A stretch of 64,000 bases of DNA from [Mycobacterium] stephanolepidis (GCF_002356335.1 NZ_AP018165.1:2418001-2482000), one strand, 5' to 3'. Numbered from the stretch's first letter, positions 1-9,181 are shown. The notes: generated by a model from the letters alone, not told the origin. A program made the numbers and translations.

Positions 1-523
1 AGTCCGCACGACCGACCACGCGACTCGCACCGAGTTGTTCAAGCCGGGTGTCGATGAGCTTGCCTGCTTGGCAGAAGCCGTCGTAACTGGTGTCGCCGAG
101 GGCGAGCACACCGTAGGACACCCCTTCGAGACGGGGCGCCAGTGTTGAAGACAGTGCTTCCCAGAACAGTTCGGCGTTATCGGGCATCTCGCCCTCGCCG
201 TAGGTGGAGGTGACGATAAGGACGTATTTCAGCCCGGCGAACTGATCGAGCGCTATCTCCTCGAGGCCGCTGACCGTCACGTCGAACCCCTGAGCCTTGG
301 CCGCGGCCGCAGCGTCACCTGCCACGATCTCGGCATTGCCGGTCTGGGTGCCGTACAGGATGCGCAGTGGCGGGCGGGGAGCCGCCACGTCCGTGGAGGC
401 CGCCGGTGGTGGCGCTGCCAGGTTCATGGCGAGACGGGAGTGCAGTCCCGCCAGGAAGCCGGAGAGCCAGGCGCGCTGGTCCTCGTTGAATGGGGCGTCT
501 TCGGGAATGTAGGCGATCTTCAT
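1..523 (-). CDS. Sulfite reductase flavoprotein alpha-like diflavin reductase, 5' part only
   Basis: The N-terminal 174 residues are visible; the rest lies left of the window. The protein opens with a YIPEDAPFNEDQRAWL segment typical of bacterial CysJ-like proteins. An Ala/Pro-rich linker follows, then a flavodoxin domain whose FMN phosphate loop is YGTQTGNAE (residues about 55-63). TSTYGEGEMPDN and LALGDTSYDGFC match the other FMN-binding loops. Members of this family pass electrons from NADPH through FAD and FMN to an iron-sulfur or heme partner. The ATG lies 7 bases after the stop of the glutamate synthase gene, so the two are almost certainly co-transcribed. No gltD is seen here, so this reductase may supply electrons to that synthase (inference). 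The family assignment is firm; the partner is not. Confidence 0.85.
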   Translation of the reverse strand, partial: MKIAYIPEDAPFNEDQRAWLSGFLAGLHSRLAMNLAAPPPAASTDVAAPRPPLRILYGTQTGNAEIVAGDAAAAAKAQGFDVTVSGLEEIALDQFAGLKYVLIVTSTYGEGEMPDNAELFWEALSSTLAPRLEGVSYGVLALGDTSYDGFCQAGKLIDTRLEQLGASRVVGRAD

Positions 524-530
524 GGCTTCT

Positions 531-3500
531 TCACGTGGTCTGGAGGGACGGTCCGGACAGGGCGACAACAGGTAACGCCTGATGTGCGAACAGCTCTTCG
601 AAGGAAGGCAGACGGCCGATCTTGTCTCGGTTTTTGTTGCTCTGGTACAGGATCCAGCCGTAGGTTCCCGGGCTGTCCACCGACAAGACGTTGCGTTGGC
701 TCAGCGCCTCCTTGTAATCGTTGAGGCGCTTGTCCGCGATGAGCACGGCCAGGTCCTCATCGCTATGTCCGTCTATCGCCTCCCGTGCATACTTCTGCAG
801 CTTCTGGATCAAGAAGAAGTCTTCGGTGAGTACGAGATTGCGCACCGCCTTGCCGATCCGGGGGTCGGTGACGTCGTTGATGTTCGGCATCCTGGATAGC
901 GCGAGCTGCTGGGCCATGTTCAGCACCGTGTAGGTGTTCAGCAACGCGTACATCCCCTCGGTGTCGGTGTCGCCATATGCGGGCACCGATCCTTCGAGGA
1001 CATCGCGCTGGCTGCGGTAGGACAGCTTGAACTTGTGTACTTGATAGCCGGCCAGGGCGGCGGCGAGTTCGTCCAGCAGTTCCTTGCGTGTCTTGCCATG
1101 CAGAATGGCGTCGGAATCCTGGTACTGCAACAGCGCCCGCGACATCGTGTAGACCAGGTGCTCTCGGGTTGTCTGCCAATCATCAAGCAGGGCTTGGCCT
1201 CTGACTGACCCAGTAGCCGCCACATGCCATTGCAGCAGGATGCGCGCTGCGGCCTCGTGGAATGGGGCATCGGTCACGGGCAGTACCAGCACCGAGTCGC
1301 TACTGACCTTCGACGGCAGCTGGCCGTGCGGGTCGTATTGATACAGGAAGCCTCCGCTCATCCCGTTCGCTACGCCCTTGCCGAATCCACCGATGTTAAG
1401 CACGGCGCCATTGGTCATGTACTCACAAAGGAATTCGCCGACGCCCTCGACCACGGCCGTTGCACCCGAGTTCCGAACCGCGAATCGGTCCCCGGCCTGG
1501 CCTTCCACGAACAGCCGTCCGCCCGAAGCGCCGAAAAGGGCAAAGTTGCCGATGAGGACGTTGCCGCCCGGCGCCTCCGATCCGCCGCCGGGCGAGCGCA
1601 CGGTGATCGTGCCGCCGCAGGCGCTCTTACCGACACCGTCGTTGCAGGTGCCCGTGTGCATCAGCATCATTCCGTCGTTGCAGAACACGCCGTAGCTCTG
1701 GCCTGCCGAACCCGTTGTGGTGATCGAGACGCTCTCGGGCAACAGGTAACGACGGCCGCGCTCGTCGGCGGCGACCGCCGATCCGTCTGCCCCCCGATAG
1801 TTCAGCATCCGCTCGATATCGATCGCGAGCTGACCGCCGACGCTCTTGTTCTGGTTGGTCAGCTGTCTGGGCGGCAGTACCGTGCCGTCGAGGTCGAGCT
1901 GCTCGGTGAACGCATCGTCCACCGAGTAGTCCTTTTCCATGTAGACCGGATTCTGGACTACGAATTCCTCTGCCACCGCGAGCATGCGGCGCAGATCGAG
2001 GGTGCCGATGCTCGACGGGTGATCCAGCAGATGTAGCAGGTCGCTGCGTCCGCGAGCGTCACGCAGCGTCCGCAGGCCGAGCGTCGCAAGAAGCTCCCGA
2101 ACTTCGTGCGCGATGTTCAGTAGATACTGGGCAAGTGCCCGAGGGTCACCCTCGAAAACCTCTGCGTTGGTTGTGAGCCCGGCGGGACACTTGATGTTGC
2201 AGTTCTTGGCCATGACACACTTGAGCATCATCAGGGCGGTGGTCCCGAACTCGAAACTGTCCGCCCCCAACAGCGCTGACTTGATGACGTCGCTGGCGGT
2301 CTGATGCGCACCCGAGCAGCGAAGCACAACCTTCTGTCGGATTCCGTTGGCGCACAGGGCCTGATGCACCTCGGCCACGCCGATTTCCGCCGAGCGGCCC
2401 GCATACTTGAGGCTTGTCACGGCCGCCGCACCGGTGCCCCCGGTGTTGCCTGCGACGTTGATGACGTCGGCGCCGGCCTTGGCGACGCCCACGGCAATGG
2501 TGCCAATGCCTTCCGACGAAACCAGTTTCACGATCACCCGGACACGCGCTGCCTTGCAATCATGGATCAGCTGCGCGAGGTCCTCGATGGAGTACGTGTC
2601 GTGGTGGGGCGGAGGAGACACGAGTTCGACACCCGGGGTGCCCCCGCGTGCCGCGGCGATTTGGACGGTTACCTTCGGCGCTGGAAGCTGACCGCCTTCA
2701 CCGGGTTTGGCTCCCTGCCCGATCTTGATCTCCAGCTCCTGCAGCATCGGGTCGGCAAGGTACCCCGCCCACACCCCGAACCGCCCGGAGGCGAACTGCT
2801 TGATGCGGGAGCCGCGAATGGTGCCGTAACGGCTGATGTGTTCGCCGCCCTCGCCACAGTTGGAGAGTCCACCGACCAAGTTGGTTCCATGGGCCACCGC
2901 CTCGTGTGCGGGGGCCACCAACGCGCCGTGGCTCATCGCCCCCGATGTCAGCGAGGGGGTGATTTCACTGGCCGGCTGTACGGCGGACAGTGGGATCGAA
3001 TCCGGAGCGGTCCTGATCTTCGTCAGGTAGCTCGCCGCTTGGCCGGTCGCCCTCAGATGCAGCTCGTCGCCGACGATCTCCTGGCTGGTGATATCAGCGC
3101 CGAACCGAACCCGAAGCGAGGCCGCCAGCGCCGCGAGCCGCTCGTGGGTGTGCGAGAGCCGCAGCACGAACCCGCCGTCGGCTTCTCGGCAGGACAGGCC
3201 ACGTACCTGAAAGTCGTTGTTCCCGAATCGTGCGAATTGCCCCATTTCCCTGCGGAACTCGTTGGCGGTACGCACGAAATTGACATCGGCGGGCAGTGCC
3301 AGCACGTCCCGAAGCGCCGCCGGGCGCCGCGTGCGTTCCGTGTTCATCGCCCGGACAAAACTGCGATAGCCCGGGGTGATGTCGAAACTATCGACTGCAC
3401 GTGTGGGCAGCTCATCGAAGCTGTTGTTGCGGTAGGCGCCGTCGTCCAGCCCGAACGCACCCTCGAGTTGGTGTAGTGGCAGCAGCCTGAGGTAGGTCGG

Positions 3501-5948
3501 GTCGGCCATATCAGGGTTTTCCGGGCGCGCTTCGTCGCCGAACGAGATGGCTTCCTCGGTCATGTCGACGAACCCGCGTACCGCCGTTGTGCCATACGAG
3601 TGGCCCGCGCCCTCGGCTCGCTCCTTGAACAGGCCCAGCAGCGGAACGTCTTTCTCGCCGTTCACCGCCAGCGCACGCGCGTGCCAGTCGGCGACCGCGG
3701 TCGCGAGAGTGGAGAAACCGACACCGGCGACCGGCGACACGACATTGGGGAAGTACCTGTGCAACACAGGATCAGAGGTATCGAGGTAGTTCGGCTCGAA
3801 GAACTCGCCGCCGATGTAACTCTCGACGGTACACAGGCCCACGCGGCCCATCGTCTTCATCAGTGACTTCTCGGCCGCCTTGGCGAAATGTTTGAACGCC
3901 TTGTCGGCATCGGCCCCGTACTTCTCCTCGGCCCGCATCTGCACCGCCAACGGGTAGACCGCCGACGCGCCGAATCCCAGCACGGCGGCCACGTGGTGCG
4001 AGGAACACAGTTGTCCACTCTCGGCGATCAACGAAACGCGCAGCCGTAGGCCCTCTTCGATCAGCCGCTGGTTTATGGCGGAGATGACGATGATGAGAGG
4101 CATTGCGGCACGGTCACTGGAGACGTGGCGATCGGAGATCACCGCAATGCCGCCGGACTCCCGCGCGAATTGCTCCACCGCATCGCATAGTTCATCTATG
4201 GCCCGCACGATTCGATCGGCGTTGGATGCCGGGTCGGTGAGCTCGATGCGATAGCGCATCCCGAAACGTCGGACCGGGGTGCCCTGCTGCTCGCGGATCT
4301 TGAGCATGTCGAGATGGGTCAGGATGGGGGAGGGCACCACGATCTGAGGTGCGGGCTGTGCCCCGCTGTTGGGCTTTGCGCCGAGCGCAACACGCAGGGT
4401 CATGCCATCCGCCTCGCGGATGGAATCCAGCGGTGGGTTGGTCACCTGGGCGAACCGCTGCGAGAAGTATTTCGCAACGCCGCCTTCCTGATTGGAGAGG
4501 GCGTTGATGGCCGCGCCGTAGCCCATCGCGGAGATCTTCTCCTGGCCGGTCGCGAGCATCGGGTCCATCAGGAACTTGAAACTTTCCTGGTTGAGTGAGT
4601 ACGCCACGTACCGCTGGTGACGGTCGAGGTCGCCGTCGTATCGTGCCGGCGAGCCCTGTCCTGCGGGGGGCACATGGGGCAGGTCCGCGATGTTCACGCG
4701 GGCCTGCGCCAGCATGGAGGGGTAATCATGGCGCGCGGCAAGCTTTTCGAGTGCCTCGATGGTTCCGTAGGAACGGCCTTCGGCGTGGTCGTAGTAGCGC
4801 ATGCCGCCGGCCTCGATGCGGCCTCGCTCGATCACCGTGTCGGGGTCGAAGTAGATCTGTCCGGCCTCGGACATCACTCCGAGGTACTCGGCGGTCTCGA
4901 CGGTGCGTAGTGGCCTGAGGCCAAGCCGGTCCAGGCGCGCGCCGATGATGTTGCCGTCCCCGAAGATCAATGCGGCCGGGCCGTCATTCTTCTCCTCGTA
5001 GAGGCTGAAGTATTCGAGCATCGCCGTCACCCCGGGCGAGAGTGTTGTGTCGTTCTCCCATGCGGGCGGCATCATCGCGACGACGGCGGTGACGAGGTCG
5101 AGATCATCCTCTAGCACCCGGCTCTGCAGGGTCTGATCAAGTCGACAACTGTCCGATTGTCCCACCGGGCGAATGATGGCCCGGTTACGGGCCAGCGCAA
5201 TCGCGTTCTCGGACAAGCGATTCTTCTTGTCCGTATTGAGTTCGCCGTTGTGCGCCATCAGCCGGAACGGCTGGGCCATGGTGGCATTCGGTGCGGTGTT
5301 GGTGGAGAACCTGGTGTGGAAGAACATCGAGTGCACTTCCATCCGAGGATCGGACAAGTCGCTGAAGTACGGCACCACCTCGTTGGAGTTCAGGCGTCCC
5401 TTGAGGACTTGCGTGTGTGTACTGAGCGAGAGTGGGTAGAGCCCAAGCAGTTCCGGGCGCGTGTAGGCCACGGCCTCGATCGCCATGAGCGCCTCATGGG
5501 TCTTGCGTTCGGAATCGGAGCGGAACACCCATTGCCGAATCGGCAGCTGGTACTTCACGGCGGCAGGGCGAACCGCCTCGTTGTCCACCGGCACATCTCG
5601 GGTGAGCAGGATCGTGAATCCCTGTGCCCGCAGTGCCTGTTCGATGACCGCCTCGGCCTCGGGATGGAATGCCGGATCGGTGGGTAGGAAGAAGTTACCC
5701 ACCCCGAACTTGCCCGGCTGCAAGTCAGGATCGCCGGTCAGCTCGGAGAAGAAACGGAAGGACAGGTCCATGTTTACGCCGGCGCCGTCACCGACGCCCT
5801 CGGAAGACATTCCTCCTCGGTGCGGCACGGCGCAGAGCGCTTCGTGGAGCTTGCGCACGACATCGTGTGTCTGGATGCCGTCCTTGCGGGTCAGGAAGCC
5901 AACACCGCAGCTATTTTTCTCCTGGCTCTGGTCATACAGCCCGTTCAG
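531..5948 (-). CDS. gltB: Glutamate synthase large subunit (GltB-like), 1805 aa, apparent CTG start
   Basis: Converts 2-oxoglutarate plus glutamine to two glutamates. The N-terminal class II glutaminase domain has its nucleophile in SCGVGF (Cys14 from the proposed start), followed by HTRFSTNT and AHNGELNT. Central and FMN domains contain KPGEGGQLP and the synthase-site region. A GXGXG alpha-domain lies near the C-terminus. The cluster cysteines read CVMAKNCNIKC, a C-x5-C-x3-C spacing, whereas the usual bacterial form is C-x5-C-x4-C. After the usual C-terminus there are about 180 extra residues, so it is longer than typical GltB (about 1500). No ATG, GTG or TTG lies in frame upstream of the catalytic Cys before a stop. 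A CTG at 5948 with AGGAG six bases upstream gives the expected short propeptide. Starting at GTG 5858 would delete the nucleophile. It is followed by a diflavin reductase instead of gltD. Confidence 0.88.
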   Translation of the reverse strand: MNGLYDQSQEKNSCGVGFLTRKDGIQTHDVVRKLHEALCAVPHRGGMSSEGVGDGAGVNMDLSFRFFSELTGDPDLQPGKFGVGNFFLPTDPAFHPEAEAVIEQALRAQGFTILLTRDVPVDNEAVRPAAVKYQLPIRQWVFRSDSERKTHEALMAIEAVAYTRPELLGLYPLSLSTHTQVLKGRLNSNEVVPYFSDLSDPRMEVHSMFFHTRFSTNTAPNATMAQPFRLMAHNGELNTDKKNRLSENAIALARNRAIIRPVGQSDSCRLDQTLQSRVLEDDLDLVTAVVAMMPPAWENDTTLSPGVTAMLEYFSLYEEKNDGPAALIFGDGNIIGARLDRLGLRPLRTVETAEYLGVMSEAGQIYFDPDTVIERGRIEAGGMRYYDHAEGRSYGTIEALEKLAARHDYPSMLAQARVNIADLPHVPPAGQGSPARYDGDLDRHQRYVAYSLNQESFKFLMDPMLATGQEKISAMGYGAAINALSNQEGGVAKYFSQRFAQVTNPPLDSIREADGMTLRVALGAKPNSGAQPAPQIVVPSPILTHLDMLKIREQQGTPVRRFGMRYRIELTDPASNADRIVRAIDELCDAVEQFARESGGIAVISDRHVSSDRAAMPLIIVISAINQRLIEEGLRLRVSLIAESGQLCSSHHVAAVLGFGASAVYPLAVQMRAEEKYGADADKAFKHFAKAAEKSLMKTMGRVGLCTVESYIGGEFFEPNYLDTSDPVLHRYFPNVVSPVAGVGFSTLATAVADWHARALAVNGEKDVPLLGLFKERAEGAGHSYGTTAVRGFVDMTEEAISFGDEARPENPDMADPTYLRLLPLHQLEGAFGLDDGAYRNNSFDELPTRAVDSFDITPGYRSFVRAMNTERTRRPAALRDVLALPADVNFVRTANEFRREMGQFARFGNNDFQVRGLSCREADGGFVLRLSHTHERLAALAASLRVRFGADITSQEIVGDELHLRATGQAASYLTKIRTAPDSIPLSAVQPASEITPSLTSGAMSHGALVAPAHEAVAHGTNLVGGLSNCGEGGEHISRYGTIRGSRIKQFASGRFGVWAGYLADPMLQELEIKIGQGAKPGEGGQLPAPKVTVQIAAARGGTPGVELVSPPPHHDTYSIEDLAQLIHDCKAARVRVIVKLVSSEGIGTIAVGVAKAGADVINVAGNTGGTGAAAVTSLKYAGRSAEIGVAEVHQALCANGIRQKVVLRCSGAHQTASDVIKSALLGADSFEFGTTALMMLKCVMAKNCNIKCPAGLTTNAEVFEGDPRALAQYLLNIAHEVRELLATLGLRTLRDARGRSDLLHLLDHPSSIGTLDLRRMLAVAEEFVVQNPVYMEKDYSVDDAFTEQLDLDGTVLPPRQLTNQNKSVGGQLAIDIERMLNYRGADGSAVAADERGRRYLLPESVSITTTGSAGQSYGVFCNDGMMLMHTGTCNDGVGKSACGGTITVRSPGGGSEAPGGNVLIGNFALFGASGGRLFVEGQAGDRFAVRNSGATAVVEGVGEFLCEYMTNGAVLNIGGFGKGVANGMSGGFLYQYDPHGQLPSKVSSDSVLVLPVTDAPFHEAAARILLQWHVAATGSVRGQALLDDWQTTREHLVYTMSRALLQYQDSDAILHGKTRKELLDELAAALAGYQVHKFKLSYRSQRDVLEGSVPAYGDTDTEGMYALLNTYTVLNMAQQLALSRMPNINDVTDPRIGKAVRNLVLTEDFFLIQKLQKYAREAIDGHSDEDLAVLIADKRLNDYKEALSQRNVLSVDSPGTYGWILYQSNKNRDKIGRLPSFEELFAHQALPVVALSGPSLQTT

Positions 5949-5959
5949 CCGATTCTCCT
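5946..5959 (-). promoter_or_regulatory. Ribosome binding site and CTG start of the glutamate synthase gene
   Basis: On the minus strand AGGAG (5959-5955) is followed by the six-base spacer AATCGG and then CTG (5948-5946). The frame is open upstream to a TGA near 6088 and contains no ATG, GTG or TTG. This site therefore decides the start. Translation from here places the catalytic Cys at residue 14, consistent with propeptide removal in this family. Confidence 0.6.
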
Positions 5960-6091
5960 CACCCAGCGCCGCGCACGGCGTATCCAGCGTGTGACGTTGG
6001 GTTTCTCGTTCGTTGAGCGAACCCGCCCTGACCAGCGCTCCGCATGGTCGCGACCTGGCGGACGCCGGTAACCCGGCTTCCTGGGGTCAGT

Positions 6092-6110
6092 TAAACCAAG
6101 CCTAGCCTAA
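6092..6110 (-). promoter_or_regulatory. Possible IdeR/DtxR-type iron box upstream of the glutamate synthase gene
   Basis: The minus strand reads TTAGGCTAGGCTTGGTTTA. It matches the first half of the mycobacterial iron box (TTAGGTTAGGCT) at 11 of 12 positions, but the second half poorly. It lies about 150 bases before the CTG start of the iron-sulfur glutamate synthase and downstream of the hemophore-like gene. The assignment is tentative. Confidence 0.3.
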
Positions 6111-6235
6111 GTCGGTGTGGTCTGATAGTCAGCGGGATATACGTCACACTGAGAATCAGACTTAGCAAGCGTGCCGACGCTTCGATGGACCGGCCGCCCC
6201 ATCCCATTATGGGGCAGGGGCGCGAAAATCGCCGG

Positions 6236-6568
6236 TCAGTAGTTATTGCAGGAGCTGGCGACCTGGTTGATCAGCACGGTGTACTCCTGAACGGCGGGCA
6301 TGCCCCGCACCTCATTGACCATCTGCTGGCGCTTCACCTTCGGCGATGCCACGAACTGCTGCAGCCAGGCACCGGCGATCGGATTCGCGTTCACCTGCTG
6401 TGCTGCGGCGGGGGACTGCTGGTTCAGCGCCGCCATGATCTGCGGGTACGTGCATGTGGTGTTGACGATGGCCGTCACATCCGGGTCGGCGGATGCGATT
6501 CCACCGCCTACAACCAGCGACAATGCCATTGCGCCAGAACCAACAATCAACTTCGCCGTCAAGGACAT
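6236..6568 (-). CDS. Secreted hemophore-related protein
   Basis: 110 residues with a Sec signal peptide (basic start, hydrophobic core, cleavage near GIASADP). The mature chain is about 84 residues with two cysteines (in NTTCTYPQ and ASSCNNY) and a helical region. This matches the mycobacterial hemophore-related family exemplified by Rv0203, whose small exported members bind heme and deliver it to MmpL3/MmpL11. The last residue is Tyr. A GGAAGG ribosome site lies nine bases before the ATG. It stands alone and is transcribed away from the stress-protein gene. Heme binding is inferred from the family. Confidence 0.75.
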   Translation of the reverse strand: MSLTAKLIVGSGAMALSLVVGGGIASADPDVTAIVNTTCTYPQIMAALNQQSPAAAQQVNANPIAGAWLQQFVASPKVKRQQMVNEVRGMPAVQEYTVLINQVASSCNNY

Positions 6569-6751
6569 TCTCGTCTACCTTCCACCAGTTCCCCCGACGT
6601 CCATATCGACAGTCGGCGAGATTCCGTTACGCACAACGCTAGCAGGATCGTCAGAGTCCTTAGTCATGCTATCTACTGGCAGGTGAGCTCCAAATGGAAG
6701 CTCTACCAACACGAATGACACGTCGATTACGTGATGAAGCACACTTCTGTA

Positions 6752-6786
6752 CGGGCGAAAGTCACTGACAGTGGGGATTTTGGCCC
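6752..6786 (+). promoter_or_regulatory. Two DosR-like boxes upstream of the universal stress protein
   Basis: Two 14-bp sites start 21 bp apart: CGGGCGAAAGTCAC (6752-6765) and GGGGATTTTGGCCC (6773-6786). They match the DosR core GGGACTAAAGTCCC at about 10 and 9 positions. Tandem boxes two helical turns apart in front of a universal stress gene are typical of the mycobacterial dormancy regulon. The matching was done by eye. Confidence 0.4.
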
Positions 6787-6858
6787 ATGGCCACCGCGAC
6801 CGACGGTCAATAGTGTCGGGGAGGAGGAGCAGAGCCGCCCTATCGCATCGGAGGAGCC

Positions 6859-7743
6859 ATGACCACCACGACACCAAGCCCCCACATTCTTGTCGGTGTC
6901 GACGGATCGACGTCGGCGCTCCACGCCCTGACGTGGGCCGGCGCCGAGGCCCAGCGGCGTAATCTGTCGCTGACGTTGGTTCACGCCGTCGATCACAGCA
7001 GCTTCGGACAGGGTTACAACCTGGGAGCGTCGGCGAGCTTCTTCGATCACCTGGACACCGACGGCGCCGAGTTCCTCAGTCAGGCCAAGGACCACGTCTA
7101 CGCACTGTTCCCGAATGTCGAAGTGTCCACGGTCAAGGCGGCGGGTAAGCCCGTCGCGATCCTCGTCGAGTTGTCCCGAAATGCCGTCATGACGGTGCTC
7201 GGATCCAGCGGGCTCGGCGGATTCACCGGCATGATGGCCGGCTCGGTATCGGTATCGCTGACCGCGAAGGGGCACGGTCCGGTTGTCGTGGTGAGGGAAG
7301 CGGCTGGGCCGGCAGGGCCGGTTGTCGTGGGAGTGGCCGACTCCGATTCCAGCGACGGCGCGCTTGCATGGGCGTTCGAGGAGGCCTCGATGCGACATGC
7401 CGAGCTGGTGGCGGTTCATGTCTGGAACAACATTCCGCCGGGGTACGTCTACGCCTACACCGCGTGGAGCGCCGTCGATTCGACCACGGAGGAACGCCGT
7501 CAGGAACAGATTCTTGCCGAGCGTCTATCCGGATGGCAGGAGAAGCATCCGGAGGTACCGGTTCGGCGCGTTCTGGCGATCGGGCATCCCGCCGATGTCC
7601 TGCTCCGCGCATCCGAGGGCGCGCAGTTGATTGTCACGGGAAGCCGCGGCCGGGGTGACGTCGCGGGATTCTTCCTCGGATCCACCAGCCATGCGCTGAT
7701 TCACAAGGCTGCTTGCCCGGTGCTGGTGACACCGCGGCCGTAG
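6859..7743 (+). CDS. Universal stress protein, two UspA domains
   Basis: 294 residues made of two tandem UspA domains (about 1-145 and 150-294). The first starts ILVGVDGSTSALHAL and the second VVVGVADSDSSDGAL. The ATP-type G-x2-G-x9-G(S/T) loops are GSSGLGGFTG in the first and GSRGRGDVAGFFLGS in the second. Two-domain USPs of this kind are common in mycobacteria and often belong to the hypoxia/NO (DosR) regulon, which fits the upstream boxes. A GGAGG site precedes the ATG. The cytosolic ligand role is inferred; the family is certain. Confidence 0.92.
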   Translation: MTTTTPSPHILVGVDGSTSALHALTWAGAEAQRRNLSLTLVHAVDHSSFGQGYNLGASASFFDHLDTDGAEFLSQAKDHVYALFPNVEVSTVKAAGKPVAILVELSRNAVMTVLGSSGLGGFTGMMAGSVSVSLTAKGHGPVVVVREAAGPAGPVVVGVADSDSSDGALAWAFEEASMRHAELVAVHVWNNIPPGYVYAYTAWSAVDSTTEERRQEQILAERLSGWQEKHPEVPVRRVLAIGHPADVLLRASEGAQLIVTGSRGRGDVAGFFLGSTSHALIHKAACPVLVTPRP

Positions 7744-7752
7744 TCTCGATAT

Positions 7753-8301
7753 GTGAGCACCGCGCTGAAGGAATGGAGCGCAGCGGTACATGCTCTGCTC
7801 GACGGCCGACAGCAGGTTCTCCTGCGTAAGGGCGGAATTCACGAGAAGCGTTTCACGCTTGCCGATTCCAGGTTCCTGCTCTTCCCGACAATCGTGCACG
7901 GCCATGCCGAACGAGTGCGACCGGAACACCACGATTTACTCGAGCGTGCCGCCGCCGATAGCACCGAAACCGAGGTTGTGGTGCGGGCCGGGGCAGAGGT
8001 CGTCGCCGCAATCGAAGTGAATCGGCCCGAGGCGCTCGAAGAGATTGCGGCGCTGCATATCTGGACAACCGAATCAATTCGTGAGGACCGCGTGGATTTT
8101 CGGCCCAAGCACCGACTGACGGTGTTGGTGGTACGTGCGTACCCGTTGGTCACGCCCGTGAGAATCCTGCGCGGTGACGGACACGTCGGCTGTACCAGCT
8201 GGGTGCAACTGGAGGTCGATCCGCGATGGGGCACACCGGTGCATACGGAATCAACACTCGCGGAGGTCGCTCAGCGAGTTCGCGACTCCGTAGGTGCGTG
8301 A
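7753..8301 (+). CDS. DUF1802 family protein
   Basis: 182 residues from a GTG start nine bases after the stress-protein stop. The opening LKEWSAAVHALLDGRQQVLLRKGGIHE and the following FLLFPTIVHGHAERVRPEHHDLL region are characteristic of DUF1802 proteins, which have no known activity. No membrane segment or signal peptide is seen. It is probably co-transcribed with the stress protein. Its last 31 bases overlap the convergent membrane-protein gene. Confidence 0.7.
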   Translation: MSTALKEWSAAVHALLDGRQQVLLRKGGIHEKRFTLADSRFLLFPTIVHGHAERVRPEHHDLLERAAADSTETEVVVRAGAEVVAAIEVNRPEALEEIAALHIWTTESIREDRVDFRPKHRLTVLVVRAYPLVTPVRILRGDGHVGCTSWVQLEVDPRWGTPVHTESTLAEVAQRVRDSVGA

Positions 8302-9047
8302 GGGAGCTCGGGGGTTGGTGTTCCACCGATCGCGTCGAGCCATCGTCGACGCACCGGACCCCACCGACGGTCAAACATCAGGGCCCGCTGCCGCGCTCGT
8401 TCGAGCGTCTCCGGCGAGTAGCGCCACCGCGCCCAGGGGGATGTCGGGCGAGCCAGTCGAACCGCAGCCCACCAGGCGATGGGGGCAATGAAAATCCCGA
8501 TCATCGCGGTGGGGTACTTGCCTTTGAGCGCGGTGATCGCGACCAGCCCGAGGTGCACCAGCAGCAGCATCACCGCGACTCCGCGAGCGATGGCGATGAC
8601 GCCGGTCAGCCCATCCACGTTCAGCGGCGAGATGCCGACCGCTGCCAGACCTATGCAGGCGCTGGCAAGCGTGACCATATCGACCGACAGCTGTCCTTCG
8701 TTGGACCAGTAGACGTCCTCCAGATGGAAGATCATCGCGAACTCGTCGAGCACCAGCGATGCGCCGATCCCCACGAGTAGGCCCGCGAGATACGTCCACA
8801 CCGATAACGGTGGAGAGCCGAGCGCTGTGAACCCTCCGACGATCAACAGGATCACGCCCGGCACGGAATGGTGGATGTGAACGCCACCGCCGGAGATGTT
8901 GTGAAACGGGCCCCGTCCGTCGCGAATGAGCCGGGTGATGGTGCGCGTCACCACGAAGGTCACCACGAATGCGACGAAGCCGAGTAGTAGGGGACCTTTG
9001 TAGCCGTCCACCACGTCGTACTGCCACCAGGTATCTAGCCAGGCCAC
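8271..9047 (-). CDS. Conserved integral membrane protein
   Basis: 258 residues with about six hydrophobic segments between residues 20 and 200 and a basic cytosolic tail (RWRYSPETLERARQRA). A conserved loop has HNISGGGVHIHHSVPG, rich in His, and a following segment has LDEFAMIFHLEDVYW. The His and acidic residues could bind a metal, but I recognise no enzyme family. It overlaps the convergent DUF1802 gene by 31 bases, so their 3' ends may affect each other. Confidence 0.65.
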   Translation of the reverse strand: MAWLDTWWQYDVVDGYKGPLLLGFVAFVVTFVVTRTITRLIRDGRGPFHNISGGGVHIHHSVPGVILLIVGGFTALGSPPLSVWTYLAGLLVGIGASLVLDEFAMIFHLEDVYWSNEGQLSVDMVTLASACIGLAAVGISPLNVDGLTGVIAIARGVAVMLLLVHLGLVAITALKGKYPTAMIGIFIAPIAWWAAVRLARPTSPWARWRYSPETLERARQRALMFDRRWGPVRRRWLDAIGGTPTPELPHAPTESRTR

Positions 9048-9181
9048 CTTCGGATGTTAGCCGGTCAGAGGGGCGGTACAGGGAAAGAGAGGGGGGAGAT
9101 CCCCACGGCGTTGCGTGTCAAAGTAAGGTCGCCCTCACCCAGCGCTGGGAGCAGCCCCGCGCGCGCGAGTGAGGGAGTGCT

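Noticed and set aside
5858..5860. GTG start for the glutamate synthase at 5858
   Set aside because: It would remove the catalytic N-terminal Cys and the conserved CGVGF segment; no ribosome site fits.
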